Shown here piece after piece: positions 1-8,044 of a DNA stretch of 64,000 bases. The position numbers and the translations under genes are program-made. Under the pieces are notes generated by a model. That model was not told the DNA's origin, did not search any database, and saw nothing but the letters and a program-made list of their open reading frames with translations. Positions within the stretch are counted from its first letter, which is position 1. Each line of letters starts with the position of its first letter. Origin of the DNA: Eisenbergiella tayi (lineage in GTDB: Bacteria > Bacillota > Clostridia > Lachnospirales > Lachnospiraceae); assembly GCF_001881565.1 (NCBI RefSeq), contig NZ_MPDJ01000007.1, positions 1-64,000 on the forward strand. The letters are read 5' to 3'.

Positions 1-873
1 GCTCAATATGTATCCATCCGATCGGAAAAGGAAAACGCACCCTTACTGCTCTATCTGCACGGAGGCCCGGGGGATGCCGCGCTTCCTCTGGTTCTGAAAT
101 ATAACCGGGATTTGGAAAAACATTATACGGTTGTCGTGTGGGAGCAGCGGGGCGCAGGAAAATCCTACTATAAATTCGGCCCGGAAGGCATCACTATAGC
201 CCACTTCCTGGAGGATCTCCACACGCTGACCGAATTGCTGCTTAAACGGTTCGGCCAGGAAAAACTTTATCTCGTGGGCCATTCCTGGGGCAGTGTCCTC
301 GGGCTTACCTATATCAGACAGCATCCGGACAAAATCCATACTTATATCGGCTGCGGTCAGGTTATCCATATGAAAAAAGCCTGTCGGGAGGCCTATGATT
401 TCGCGCTCAGCCACGCCGTCGGAAAAGAGCTGGAAAGGCTGAAACGGACAGACTGTTCCTATACCGGGGAGGACTGGCTGCATGATCTCCTCTTTGTCAC
501 GGGACTCGTGGTCAAATATAAGGGATCTCTGTATGGAAAAAGCAGCTATAACATGCTGATAAAGCCCTTTTTGTTTTCACGCAGTTACACTCCCGTTGAT
601 TTGTACCGCCGCCAGAAAGGCAGCCTGCAGGCAATACGTTGCCTGTGGCAGGAGCTCATGCAGACAGATTTTGAAAACTGCACAAAATATGACGTTCCTG
701 TTATTTTTATAGAGGGACGGTATGACAGCCATGTGTCGTCGGCGCTGATTAAAAAGTACTTCGATACTCTGGAATCCGACAAACAGTTCTTCTGGTTTGA
801 AAAATCCTGCCACTTCCCCCAGTGGAGTGAAAATGAAAAATTCAACAGTATTCTGGCTTCTTTGGCAGAATAA
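1..873 (+). CDS. alpha/beta hydrolase, proline iminopeptidase-like (5' end outside window)
   Basis: The reading frame is open from the first base, so the N-terminus lies outside the window. The visible part has the oxyanion motif HGGPG (about base 60), the nucleophile elbow GHSWGS (about base 280), a late Asp in EGRYDSH and a His in SCHFPQW. This is the Ser-Asp-His layout of the alpha/beta hydrolase fold. HGGPG with GHSWGS is typical of the proline iminopeptidase S33 group, but many relatives are esterases of unknown substrate, so the peptidase role is only a family-level inference. It is probably cytosolic. The gene downstream is convergent. Confidence 0.85.
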   Translation, partial: AQYVSIRSEKENAPLLLYLHGGPGDAALPLVLKYNRDLEKHYTVVVWEQRGAGKSYYKFGPEGITIAHFLEDLHTLTELLLKRFGQEKLYLVGHSWGSVLGLTYIRQHPDKIHTYIGCGQVIHMKKACREAYDFALSHAVGKELERLKRTDCSYTGEDWLHDLLFVTGLVVKYKGSLYGKSSYNMLIKPFLFSRSYTPVDLYRRQKGSLQAIRCLWQELMQTDFENCTKYDVPVIFIEGRYDSHVSSALIKKYFDTLESDKQFFWFEKSCHFPQWSENEKFNSILASLAE

Positions 874-881
874 CCGTACTT

Positions 882-913
882 AAAAGAGGAGCAGACTCTT
901 ACGCCTGCTCCTC
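882..913 (-). terminator. intrinsic terminator overlapping the stop of the 35-residue gene
   Basis: On the minus strand GAGGAGCAG pairs with CTGCTCCTC and is followed by TTTT. The ascending arm is coding sequence and the stop codon lies in the loop, so the hairpin forms only after the ribosome leaves. Confidence 0.6.
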
Positions 914-1006
914 CACATAATCCATATAATCAGCCTCGTCTGCAAAAAGCATATACTGTCCGTTTACACATCCCATGTATCCTTCTCCAACATAAAATCC
1001 TTTCAT
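899..1006 (-). CDS. 35-residue conserved-looking small protein
   Basis: The frame begins with ATG seven bases after AGAAAGGAG and ends with TAA, giving 35 residues. It starts MKGFYVGEGYMGCVNG and ends in an acidic stretch, FADEADYMDYVEEQA. It has no membrane segment. I recall similar very short proteins starting MKGFYVGxGYMG in Clostridia but know no function. Support comes from the good ribosome binding site, the terminator fused to its 3' end, and otherwise empty surroundings. It is short enough to be missed by routine gene calling. Confidence 0.65.
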   Translation of the reverse strand: MKGFYVGEGYMGCVNGQYMLFADEADYMDYVEEQA

Positions 1007-1153
1007 ACCGCGGCTCCTTTCTGCTATTATTAAACCTAAACTGTTTACTCGCTTCTCCTGTCAGGCTCCTGTGAGCCCTTCGATGGTTTAAGAATAGCAT
1101 ATACAGAGTCCGATAATCAGGACTTTCCTCTTACCAAACTATGTTATCTCCGA

Positions 1154-1405
1154 CTAATAATCTCTTAATACAAGCTCCGTAATTCCCGGATTAACCCCGC
1201 CCTGAATGCGTATGACCTTAGGCTCTCTTCCATAGCTGTACTCTTCCTGAAGCATGCTCCGGATACCCGTGCCGCCGTGAAAGCCATGGATTATCCGCAG
1301 CCTGTAGACGCTGCTGTCCGCCTTTTTCAAGGCGGCGTCCACCTCCTGCTTCGCCTGAAGGACGTTTTTTCCATGAAGATCCAGCTCCCATATACCCGCG
1401 TTCAT
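1154..1405 (-). CDS. Smr-domain protein
   Basis: An 83-residue protein made of little more than an Smr (small MutS-related) domain. It has the N-terminal LDLHGKN motif and the central IIHGFHGGTG motif, a variant of the HGxGxG loop linked to nucleic-acid binding or nicking. The start at 1405 follows GGGAGGCGGAT; longer starts upstream would overlap the DUF2812 gene and lack a ribosome binding site. It begins 14 bases after the DUF2812 stop and so is probably the last gene of the PadR-DUF2812-Smr operon. The substrate is unknown. Confidence 0.7.
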   Translation of the reverse strand: MNAGIWELDLHGKNVLQAKQEVDAALKKADSSVYRLRIIHGFHGGTGIRSMLQEEYSYGREPKVIRIQGGVNPGITELVLRDY

Positions 1406-1419
1406 ATATCCGCCTCCCT

Positions 1420-1962
1420 TTATGCCCTGCCGCCGGTAACTTTTTTCCTCATCCGGCGCATTCCCCATTGAATCCAAACCAACAGCACAACATAAAATGC
1501 GACGAATATAATATTATAATATCTGCCCCCAAAAGACATAACCGTATAAATTGCGGTAAGCACAAGCAGAAGCACACTCAGTAAAATACCCAGACGTTTC
1601 CATCTGTCAAGAAGGCTTTGCAGGGATTCTGCATCCGTATATATTTCATATTCTTCTTCCGGTGTTCCCGGAACATATTTCTTCTTAAAATATATCCAGC
1701 CGTTATAGGTATTTCCCACATATTCCCATCCCTGCTCTTCGAACAGCTCCAGATACCTTCTCTTTTCCTCCGGAGAATTGACCGCGTCAGGATTATAATC
1801 GATCCTGTTGCGGTATACCACACCCGGCTGCCTGGTATAAACACTGAAAAAACAGCCTCCCTTTTTCAGCTGCCAGCCTTTTTCGGACATTTCGTCCAGA
1901 TGCTCTTCTTCCTTATCATAATCCCATGCCATATATGTCCTGCATGATATTTTGGTATTCAT
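1420..1962 (-). CDS. DUF2812 membrane protein
   Basis: A 180-residue protein. The N-terminal 100 residues are soluble and aromatic-rich (for example MAWDYDKEEEHLDEMSEKGW), the pattern of DUF2812. Two adjacent hydrophobic segments follow (about residues 120-165) and a basic tail. DUF2812 proteins are often encoded beside PadR regulators and are suspected membrane partners of their signalling, but no biochemical role is known to me. The start follows GGAGGATTAAAGG. It sits 81 bases after the PadR gene on the same strand. Confidence 0.75.
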   Translation of the reverse strand: MNTKISCRTYMAWDYDKEEEHLDEMSEKGWQLKKGGCFFSVYTRQPGVVYRNRIDYNPDAVNSPEEKRRYLELFEEQGWEYVGNTYNGWIYFKKKYVPGTPEEEYEIYTDAESLQSLLDRWKRLGILLSVLLLVLTAIYTVMSFGGRYYNIIFVAFYVVLLVWIQWGMRRMRKKVTGGRA

Positions 1963-2043
1963 CCTTTAATCCTCCATGTTTCGCGAAGAAAAATTGCCAT
2001 CCGGCGGGCAGCAGATTTTCTTCTCGTTCTCTCTATACAAATA

Positions 2044-2397
2044 TTAATGCAATGGCCTGCTTCCTGTCACCTTTTCCGCACTTTCAAGCAATTCCGTAAG
2101 CCGCAGGATCTCTTCCTCCAGAATCCTTCTTCCTGCACCCGTCAGAACATATTGCTTTTTCTTCACTCCCTGTCCCCGGTTCTGCAGTTCCTCCGATTCT
2201 TCGTCAGACTCCATGATCCAGCCCTTCTTTATCATGTTGCTCACAGCACCATACATCGTCCCTGAACCGATCTTCACACGCCCCCCTGACAGCCGTCCTG
2301 CTTCCTGCATTATTCCGTATCCATGGTTTGCATGGCTGTACAGACACAGAAGTATGTAAAAATAACTCTCTGTCAGCGGTTCCCTCTTTGGCTCCAT
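2044..2397 (-). CDS. PadR-family transcriptional regulator
   Basis: A 117-residue winged-helix protein. ESYFYILLCLYSHANHGYGI and the KIGSGTMYGAVSNMIKKGWI wing region match the PadR N-terminal domain, and a short C-terminal dimerisation helix follows (EEEILRLTELLE). It is expected to repress its own operon and to dissociate on ligand binding. The start at 2397 is preceded by AAAGGAGATGAGAGT; the longer upstream start lacks a site. Palindromes in the promoter region (2437-2487) are likely operators. Neighbours suggest it controls DUF2812 and Smr as well as itself. Confidence 0.85.
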   Translation of the reverse strand: MEPKREPLTESYFYILLCLYSHANHGYGIMQEAGRLSGGRVKIGSGTMYGAVSNMIKKGWIMESDEESEELQNRGQGVKKKQYVLTGAGRRILEEEILRLTELLESAEKVTGSRPLH

Positions 2398-2436
2398 ACT
2401 CTCATCTCCTTTCCGAAGACTATATCGCCTCACGCT

Positions 2437-2487
2437 ATGTCGTCATTCGATATATTATCCTTCTATATCGTATCACGACATATGTCG
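2437..2487. promoter_or_regulatory. probable PadR operator: two overlapping palindromes
   Basis: The 18-mer at 2437-2454 is the reverse complement of 2464-2481 at 16 of 18 positions, with a 9-base spacer. A perfect 12-base palindrome, CGACATATGTCG, overlaps its right arm (2476-2487). It contains the ATGT/ACAT half-sites typical of PadR operators and lies 40 bases upstream of the PadR start codon. Confidence 0.65.
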
Positions 2488-2598
2488 CATGTCAACATAT
2501 ACTCTTTATTTTATTTTCCCACTTTTTGCCATGCTCTATTATTCCATACTCTCCCATACATACTCTCATTCCTTTTCTCCTACAGCCCTTTTACAATT

Positions 2599-2870
2599 GC
2601 AGTACAGCCATATCCTGTGCCCCATGCCTTCCGCCGGCCGGGGTGTCCTTTTGCTGCAGCTTTCCGTCCCGCCGGTTCTATGTACCCTGCAAAGGCCTTC
2701 TAAAAACGCCGGTCCTTAGATTGCGTCCTGTGCAATCTTAGTACCGCTGCGTTTTTGGCAGAGTGGAAACGTGCCTGCGCAGGGTACATAGAACCGGCGG
2801 AACGGAAAGCTGCAGCAAAAGGACACCCCGGCCGGCGGAAGGCATGGGGCACAGGATATGGCTGTACTGC
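2599..2870. repeat. long palindrome element A (90-bp arms)
   Basis: Arms 2601-2690 and 2779-2868 are inverse complements with a single mismatch (89 of 90) and extend two bases further outward. The 88-base centre (2691-2778) contains CGCCGGTCCTTAG, a small stem with TTGC/GCAA, and CTTAGTACCGCTGCG, shared with elements B and D. It fills the divergent space between the PadR operon and the ABC-F gene. There is no protein-coding signal. RNA from either strand would form one hairpin of about 270 nt. Confidence 0.9.
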
Positions 2871-2901
2871 CACCTTTTACATAGAATTTTTCAAGAATGG
2901 C

Positions 2902-2929
2902 TTGCAAATTCCCTGTTTTTCTGTAAAAT
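2902..2929 (+). promoter_or_regulatory. candidate promoter of the ABC-F gene
   Basis: TTGCAA and TAAAAT are separated by 16 bases, 155 bases upstream of the ABC-F start and just outside the right arm of palindrome A. The transcript would have a leader of about 150 nt rich in GC pairings, which could not be classified. Confidence 0.45.
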
Positions 2930-3083
2930 AGGTAAAGGCGGCAAGATACATGACATAATTACCCTCGCGGCAGCCGCCTGGTGGGCGCGTCCGTCCGGCT
3001 CGCTGCCCGCAGGAATAAACTAAGAAGAAATTGTCGGTTCATTTCAGTTATGACCGCCGCGTTTTATGGAGGAGCTATCAAAC

Positions 3084-4721
3084 ATGATTAGTGCAAGCAA
3101 TGTAACCCTGCGTCTCGGGAAAAAGGCGCTTTTTGAAGATGTTAATATTAAATTTACGGAAGGCAACTGTTACGGCCTTATCGGTGCCAACGGCGCCGGC
3201 AAGTCCACCTTCCTGAAAATCCTTTCCGGTGCGCTGGAGCCTACCAACGGTGATGTCATAATCACTCCCGGACAGCGTCTTTCCGTATTGGAACAGGATC
3301 ATTTCAAATATGATGATTTCACCGTACTGGATACCGTAATCATGGGCAATGCCCGCCTTTATGAAATCATGAAGGAAAAAGATGCCATCTACGCCAAGGA
3401 AGATTTCAGCGACGAAGACGGAATACGCGCCAGCGAGCTGGAAGGGGAATTCGCCGAAATGGACGGCTGGGAAGCGGAATCCAATGCCGCCAGCCTTCTG
3501 AACGGCCTGGGCGTGGATACGGAATTCCATTATTCCCTGATGAAGGATCTGAACGGAAGCCAGAAGGTTAAGGTTCTCCTCGCCAAGGCGCTTTTCGGCA
3601 ATCCTGATATCCTGCTTCTGGATGAGCCTACCAACCATTTGGATCTGGATGCCATCGCATGGCTGGAAGAATTCCTTATCAACTTTGACAATACGGTTAT
3701 CGTGGTTTCCCATGACCGTTATTTCCTGAACAAGGTCTGCACCCATATAGCGGACATTGACTACGGCAAAATCCAGCTTTACGCCGGCAACTATGATTTC
3801 TGGTATGAGTCCAGCCAGCTGCTTATCAAGCAGATGAAGGAGGCCAATAAAAAGAAGGAAGAAAAGATCAAGGAGCTGCAGGACTTCATTTCCCGCTTCT
3901 CCGCCAACGCTTCCAAATCCAAGCAGGCTACCTCCAGGAAAAAGGCCCTGGAAAAAATCGAACTGGATGATATCAGGCCTTCCAGCAGAAAATATCCTTA
4001 TATCGATTTCCGTCCCGACAGGGAGATCGGCAATGAAGTGCTTACTGTGGAAGGGCTTTCCAAGACCATTAACGGAGAAAAGGTGCTGAACAATATTTCC
4101 TTTATTGTGGGGCATAATGATAAAATAGCATTTGTGGGAAGCAATGAGCTTGCCAAAACCACCCTCTTCCAGATACTGATGGGTGAGCTGGAGCCGGATG
4201 AAGGAAGCTTTAAATGGGGTGTTACTACTTCCCAGGCTTACTTCCCCAAGGACAGCTCCAGGGAATTTGACAACGATTATACCATTGCCGACTGGCTCAT
4301 GGGATATTCTCCTGTGGATGACATCACTTATGTGCGCGGTTTCCTGGGACGTATGCTTTTTGCAGGGGAAGACGGTGTGAAGAAGGTAAAAATCCTTTCC
4401 GGTGGTGAAAAGGTGCGCTGCCTCCTTTCCAAAATGATGATTTCCGGCGCCAACTGCCTGATTCTGGACGAACCCACGAATCACCTGGATATGGAATCCA
4501 TTACCGCCCTTAACAACGGGCTTATCAAGTATCCCGGCGTGACGCTTTTCGCCTGCCGCGACCATCAGTTTGTGCAGACTACGGCCAACCGTATTATGGA
4601 GATCCTTTCGGATGGAACGCTGATTGACAAAATCACCACTTACGATGAATATCTGGCGAGTGATGCCATGGCCAGAAAACGTACGGTTTATACCGCCGAT
4701 AAGGAAGATGACGAAAATTAA
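3084..4721 (+). CDS. ABC-F family ATPase (YkpA/YbiT-like)
   Basis: A soluble protein of 545 residues with two ATP-binding cassettes and no membrane segments, which defines the ABC-F translation-factor group acting at the ribosomal E site. Domain 1 has Walker A GANGAGKST, a modified signature LNGSQKVKV and LLLDEPTNHLD. The linker is charged and helical (KKKEEKIKELQDFISRFSAN). Domain 2 has the altered Walker A GSNELAKTT, the standard signature LSGGEKVR and LILDEPTNHLD. These deviations are usual in the YkpA/YbiT branch, so a housekeeping role is more likely than antibiotic resistance. The start at 3084 follows GGAGGAGCTATCAAAC. Confidence 0.85.
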   Translation: MISASNVTLRLGKKALFEDVNIKFTEGNCYGLIGANGAGKSTFLKILSGALEPTNGDVIITPGQRLSVLEQDHFKYDDFTVLDTVIMGNARLYEIMKEKDAIYAKEDFSDEDGIRASELEGEFAEMDGWEAESNAASLLNGLGVDTEFHYSLMKDLNGSQKVKVLLAKALFGNPDILLLDEPTNHLDLDAIAWLEEFLINFDNTVIVVSHDRYFLNKVCTHIADIDYGKIQLYAGNYDFWYESSQLLIKQMKEANKKKEEKIKELQDFISRFSANASKSKQATSRKKALEKIELDDIRPSSRKYPYIDFRPDREIGNEVLTVEGLSKTINGEKVLNNISFIVGHNDKIAFVGSNELAKTTLFQILMGELEPDEGSFKWGVTTSQAYFPKDSSREFDNDYTIADWLMGYSPVDDITYVRGFLGRMLFAGEDGVKKVKILSGGEKVRCLLSKMMISGANCLILDEPTNHLDMESITALNNGLIKYPGVTLFACRDHQFVQTTANRIMEILSDGTLIDKITTYDEYLASDAMARKRTVYTADKEDDEN

Positions 4722-4730
4722 TCCAATGAG

Positions 4731-4770
4731 GGGAAAGCTGCCGTCCTGTACGGAATGCTTTCCCTTTTTT
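4731..4770 (+). terminator. intrinsic terminator after the ABC-F gene
   Basis: GGGAAAG pairs with CTTTCCC across a 20-base loop and is followed by TTTTTT. It separates the ABC-F gene from the PHP gene. Confidence 0.75.
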
Positions 4771-4792
4771 GACAGAATATGAGGTTATCAGC

Positions 4793-5650
4793 ATGCATAC
4801 AGTAGATTTACATGTCCATTCCACCAAATCCGACGGCAGCCTTTCCCCGTCACAGCTGGTTGATCTGGCCGGAGAAAAAGGGCTGGACGCCTTCGCGCTC
4901 ACAGATCATGACACGATAGACGGCCTTGATGAAGCAATAGAATATAATTCCGGCAATTCCCTTGAAATCATACCCGGCATCGAATTTTCCACCGAATATA
5001 TGGGAAAGGATATCCATATTCTCGGACTGTTCATTGATTATAAAATGCCGTCCTTCCGCCAGCAGATCCAGGCTTTTGTGGATTCCCGCATTCTCAGGAA
5101 TGAAAAAATGTGCAGGAACCTTCAGGAAGCGGGAATCGATATTTCTTTTGACAAGCTGAAAGAAGCCTTCCCCGGTTCTGTCATTACCCGAGGGCATTAT
5201 GCGAGATATCTTTTGGAGCATGGCTATATAAAAAGCCTCCCGGAAGCCTTCGAAAGGTATGTGGGAGATCGCTGCCGCTATTTTGTCCCCAGAGAAAAAG
5301 TAACGCCGGAGCAGGCCGTCCATCTCATTCTTGACGCGAAAGGGCTTCCCATCCTCGCCCATCCTACCCTTTACCATATGGGAAAAGATGCCCTGCAGAC
5401 CCTGGTCGCCCGGCTGAAGAAGGCGGGCCTTGTGGGGATAGAGGCCGTATATTCCACCTATTCGCCCAGGGAAGAGAGGGAAATGAAACGGCTGGCCGAA
5501 AAAAACGATCTTCTGATCAGCGGCGGTTCTGATTTTCACGGGAAGAGCAAGCCCGGACTGGAAATGGCCACCGGCTATGGAAAACTTCAGATTTCCGCTG
5601 ATATCCTGGAGGCACTGCGATTAAAAAGGAAGGAATTATTTGATGAATAA
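4793..5650 (+). CDS. PHP-domain phosphoesterase
   Basis: A 285-residue protein with the PHP metal motifs: DLHVHSTKSDGS at the start, LTDHDTIDG near residue 40, PGIEFST near 65, LAHPTLYH near 195 and GGSDFHG near 250. This set matches the stand-alone PHP family that includes RNase AM and 3',5'-nucleoside bisphosphate phosphatase (YciV/TrpH type). It is likely a cytosolic metal-dependent phosphatase or exonuclease acting on short nucleotides. The start at 4793 follows GAGGTTATCAGC. Its last codons overlap the next gene by 8 bases, implying translational coupling. Confidence 0.82.
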   Translation: MHTVDLHVHSTKSDGSLSPSQLVDLAGEKGLDAFALTDHDTIDGLDEAIEYNSGNSLEIIPGIEFSTEYMGKDIHILGLFIDYKMPSFRQQIQAFVDSRILRNEKMCRNLQEAGIDISFDKLKEAFPGSVITRGHYARYLLEHGYIKSLPEAFERYVGDRCRYFVPREKVTPEQAVHLILDAKGLPILAHPTLYHMGKDALQTLVARLKKAGLVGIEAVYSTYSPREEREMKRLAEKNDLLISGGSDFHGKSKPGLEMATGYGKLQISADILEALRLKRKELFDE

Positions 5651-6473
5651 GGAAACTCATACGCCTAAAATATTATTTACCGACATGGATGGAACGCTTC
5701 TGTTAAGTGACAGTACGGTTTCCCCTGCCATGAAGGAAACCCTGAACCGCCTGACAGAGGCCGGCCATAAGCTGGTGCTCACCTCCGGCCGCCCCCTGGA
5801 CAGCATTCTGGAGGTCATGGAGGCCGCAGACCTGTTCTATCCGGGAACCCTGATTATTTCCAATAACGGAAGCCTGATTTATGACTGCTCCGCCCGTACT
5901 CCTCTTATGGAAAAAACCGTTTCCTTCCCCATCGTTGCCGATATCATGGCCATGGCCGATGAAATGGGGATCCACTCCCAGACCTATACGGATCACGAAA
6001 TCGTATGCAGGCAGGAAGATAAAGAAGTTATCCATTACCGGGAACGAATCCATATGCCCCTTATCACGGCTTCCGACATCCTTTCTGTACTGCCCCGTCC
6101 GCCGTATAAGGTCCATTGCATCCACCTCACCGATAAAGACAGACTGGAGGCCTTAAAGGAAAAGGTGGAGCGTAAATATGCCGGGCAAATCACCGCGCAG
6201 TTTTCCAATGACCAGTATCTTGAATTTTACAGCCACGAAGCCGGAAAGGGGAATGCTATCCTTGAGGTATGCCGTATATTCGGCATTCCCGAAGAAAACA
6301 GCATTGCCGCCGGTGATGCACCCAACGATATTTCCATGCTTCTGGCTGCGGGCACAGGCGTGGCAATGGCAAACGCGGATCCTGATGTAAAAGAGGCCGC
6401 CGATTTTATCACGTCTCTGGACAATGACCATAACGGCCTGATTCAGGCCATTGAAAAATTTATCCTGTGCTGA
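5643..6473 (+). CDS. Cof-type HAD-IIB phosphatase
   Basis: A 276-residue HAD hydrolase. It shows motif I DMDGTLLLSD, motif II LTSGRPLD, and the C-terminal GDAPNDISML motif with AMANADPDVK, the signature of Cof/IIB sugar-phosphate or nucleotide phosphatases. The large C2 cap lies between residues of about 85 and 190. The start ATG at 5643 is preferred to the adjacent TTG at 5640; GGAAGG lies upstream inside the PHP gene. It is co-transcribed with the PHP phosphatase. The substrate cannot be read from sequence. Confidence 0.85.
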   Translation: MNKETHTPKILFTDMDGTLLLSDSTVSPAMKETLNRLTEAGHKLVLTSGRPLDSILEVMEAADLFYPGTLIISNNGSLIYDCSARTPLMEKTVSFPIVADIMAMADEMGIHSQTYTDHEIVCRQEDKEVIHYRERIHMPLITASDILSVLPRPPYKVHCIHLTDKDRLEALKEKVERKYAGQITAQFSNDQYLEFYSHEAGKGNAILEVCRIFGIPEENSIAAGDAPNDISMLLAAGTGVAMANADPDVKEAADFITSLDNDHNGLIQAIEKFILC

Positions 6474-6512
6474 CATTTCTGCAGAAGCGTTTATGGAATA
6501 CCAATAAAACAG

Positions 6513-6562
6513 GACAAAAACAGGAAGCCGCATCCCCTTGAGATCGGCTTCCTGTTTTTGTC
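6513..6562. terminator. bidirectional terminator
   Basis: GACAAAAACAGGAAGCC pairs perfectly with GGCTTCCTGTTTTTGTC (17 bp, 16-base loop). A-runs and T-runs within the stem serve both strands. It lies between the convergent Cof phosphatase and acyltransferase genes. Confidence 0.8.
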
Positions 6563-6567
6563 TGCTG

Positions 6568-7662
6568 TTATTCCAAATTCTCCTTCAGCGCTCTTTCCTC
6601 TTTTCCCGCTTTATCCCTCATCCTGCGTTTCAGGAAGTCGTACAGCTCTTTTCCCGCTATCGGAAGAAGGATCATTACCGCCATATACGAAAAGGTTTTT
6701 ACGGCTCCCGGAAGGCTGTCCAGGAAGGTCAGCTCCGGCAGAAGCATATCAAGGATCAGAGTATGGTATAAGAAAATATACAGCGTATATCTCCCTATAT
6801 ACTGAATAAACTGCAGAATCCTGTTTATACCCTTTTTATTCCACAGCAGCAGGAAGGAACAGCCCGCAAACAAGAAGAGAATGATGGCAAGAGAATAAAG
6901 CATCAGGGTAATTCCGGGAGGATTCACCCGCAGCAGCCATCCGAACATGGACTCGTCCCATGCAAAGCGGTCATGCAGAAGGAAGGCCATGGACGCAGCC
7001 AAAAGCAGGCCTGCCCCAACAGATGCGATTCCCGCCGTCCTCTTTTCCCTGAAACAGATATGCAGATCGGCCGCCAGCATCCCGGCTGCAAAAACAAAGA
7101 AATAGGTGCCTCCCAGCAGATATTTCCCTCCGCCGTAGGTTTCCAGGGCAAAGCTGTGTCTCATCAGGAAGCTGGATGCCATCCAGGCCAGCGCCAGAAA
7201 AGCAATACGGAACAGGAAGCTGGCCTTTCCTCTCCTGCAGTTCATAACAAACAGATAAAGCACCGGAGCAATGGCTGTCAGCTGGAGATAAATCAGAACA
7301 TAATAGAACTGGCCTTCCAGATTGAAATTCAGCGCCCACAGCACATAAGCCCCCAGATTCAGCTGAAATCCCGTTCTGGCGAACTGATAAACAGCCACCG
7401 CCGCCAGATAAGGGACAAGAATCCTCCCCAGCCTCCTGAGCACCCATTTTCCGCCCGTCTCCTCAGCTTTCCTGTCCTGCAGGGAATAATAAGCCGTCAT
7501 CCCCGCCAGGAAAATGAATACGGTTACAGAATAGAAGAATATGTACTGGATCGTTTCATCCTCATACAGAATCCCCTTAACATGATCAACCAGAACCGCC
7601 AGAATTGCGAAAAATTTGGCACAGTTAATCCATCCAATCTGCTGTTTTTTCCCTTGAATCAT
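6568..7662 (-). CDS. acyltransferase family 3 membrane protein
   Basis: A 364-residue polytopic protein with about ten hydrophobic segments. It opens with WINCAKFFAILAVLVDHVKG, in which the His of the VDH triplet corresponds to the conserved catalytic His of the acyltransferase-3 (OafA/NodX) family. It probably acetylates or acylates a cell-envelope glycan, using an acyl donor at the membrane. The C-terminus is basic (FLKRRMRDKAGKEERALK). It is transcribed alone from a promoter near 7850, with a long leader. Confidence 0.8.
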   Translation of the reverse strand: MIQGKKQQIGWINCAKFFAILAVLVDHVKGILYEDETIQYIFFYSVTVFIFLAGMTAYYSLQDRKAEETGGKWVLRRLGRILVPYLAAVAVYQFARTGFQLNLGAYVLWALNFNLEGQFYYVLIYLQLTAIAPVLYLFVMNCRRGKASFLFRIAFLALAWMASSFLMRHSFALETYGGGKYLLGGTYFFVFAAGMLAADLHICFREKRTAGIASVGAGLLLAASMAFLLHDRFAWDESMFGWLLRVNPPGITLMLYSLAIILFLFAGCSFLLLWNKKGINRILQFIQYIGRYTLYIFLYHTLILDMLLPELTFLDSLPGAVKTFSYMAVMILLPIAGKELYDFLKRRMRDKAGKEERALKENLE

Positions 7663-7835
7663 CTAAAAACAATCTCTCCTTTTTTTCAAAACAAGGCCTG
7701 CGATTTCTTTTCACATCCTCCTAAGGGTCATCCTGTGACCGGAAGGCGGCCTAAAAGCCTGGGCAATGTCGTAATCTATAGCGGCATAGCTGCAATCCTG
7801 TTTTCTCTTTATTTCACGATCTCATAACTGAATTC

Positions 7836-7865
7836 AGTATACCATCTCTGTTCCCTGAAGGTCAA
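7836..7865 (-). promoter_or_regulatory. sigma-A promoter of the acyltransferase gene
   Basis: On the minus strand TTGACC and TATACT are 18 bases apart. The predicted start gives a leader of about 165 nt up to 7662, with a GGTCA/TGACC stem near 7730 and other GC pairings. I could not assign it to a riboswitch class. The rest of the 7663-8044 gap is AT-rich and holds nothing else I can support. Confidence 0.6.
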
Positions 7866-8044
7866 TGCTTTTAGATCGAAAACATGGACGAAAACATAGT
7901 CACAAAACAGGGAGATAAATCAAAATTTCTATTGGCGTCTTTATATTTGATTTTCATCTAATATATAATTGACTTTTATCTTATAGTATGATAGTCTTTA
8001 CGCAAACATATGTTAGAAATATTTCAAATATAAGGAGACAGGAT

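Noticed and set aside
2489..2907. Overlapping open frames on both strands of palindrome A with similar peptides
   Set aside because: The repeated peptide text arises from the inverted repeat itself; no start signals or family similarity are present.
3078..4565. 495-codon open frame on the minus strand across the ABC-F gene
   Set aside because: It is antisense to a clear ABC-F gene with all motifs, has no ribosome binding site, and its open state follows from codon bias.
7663..7835. Possible riboswitch in the acyltransferase leader
   Set aside because: I compared it by eye with c-di-GMP and ZTP consensus features; some GC-rich segments look similar but the conserved cores do not match.
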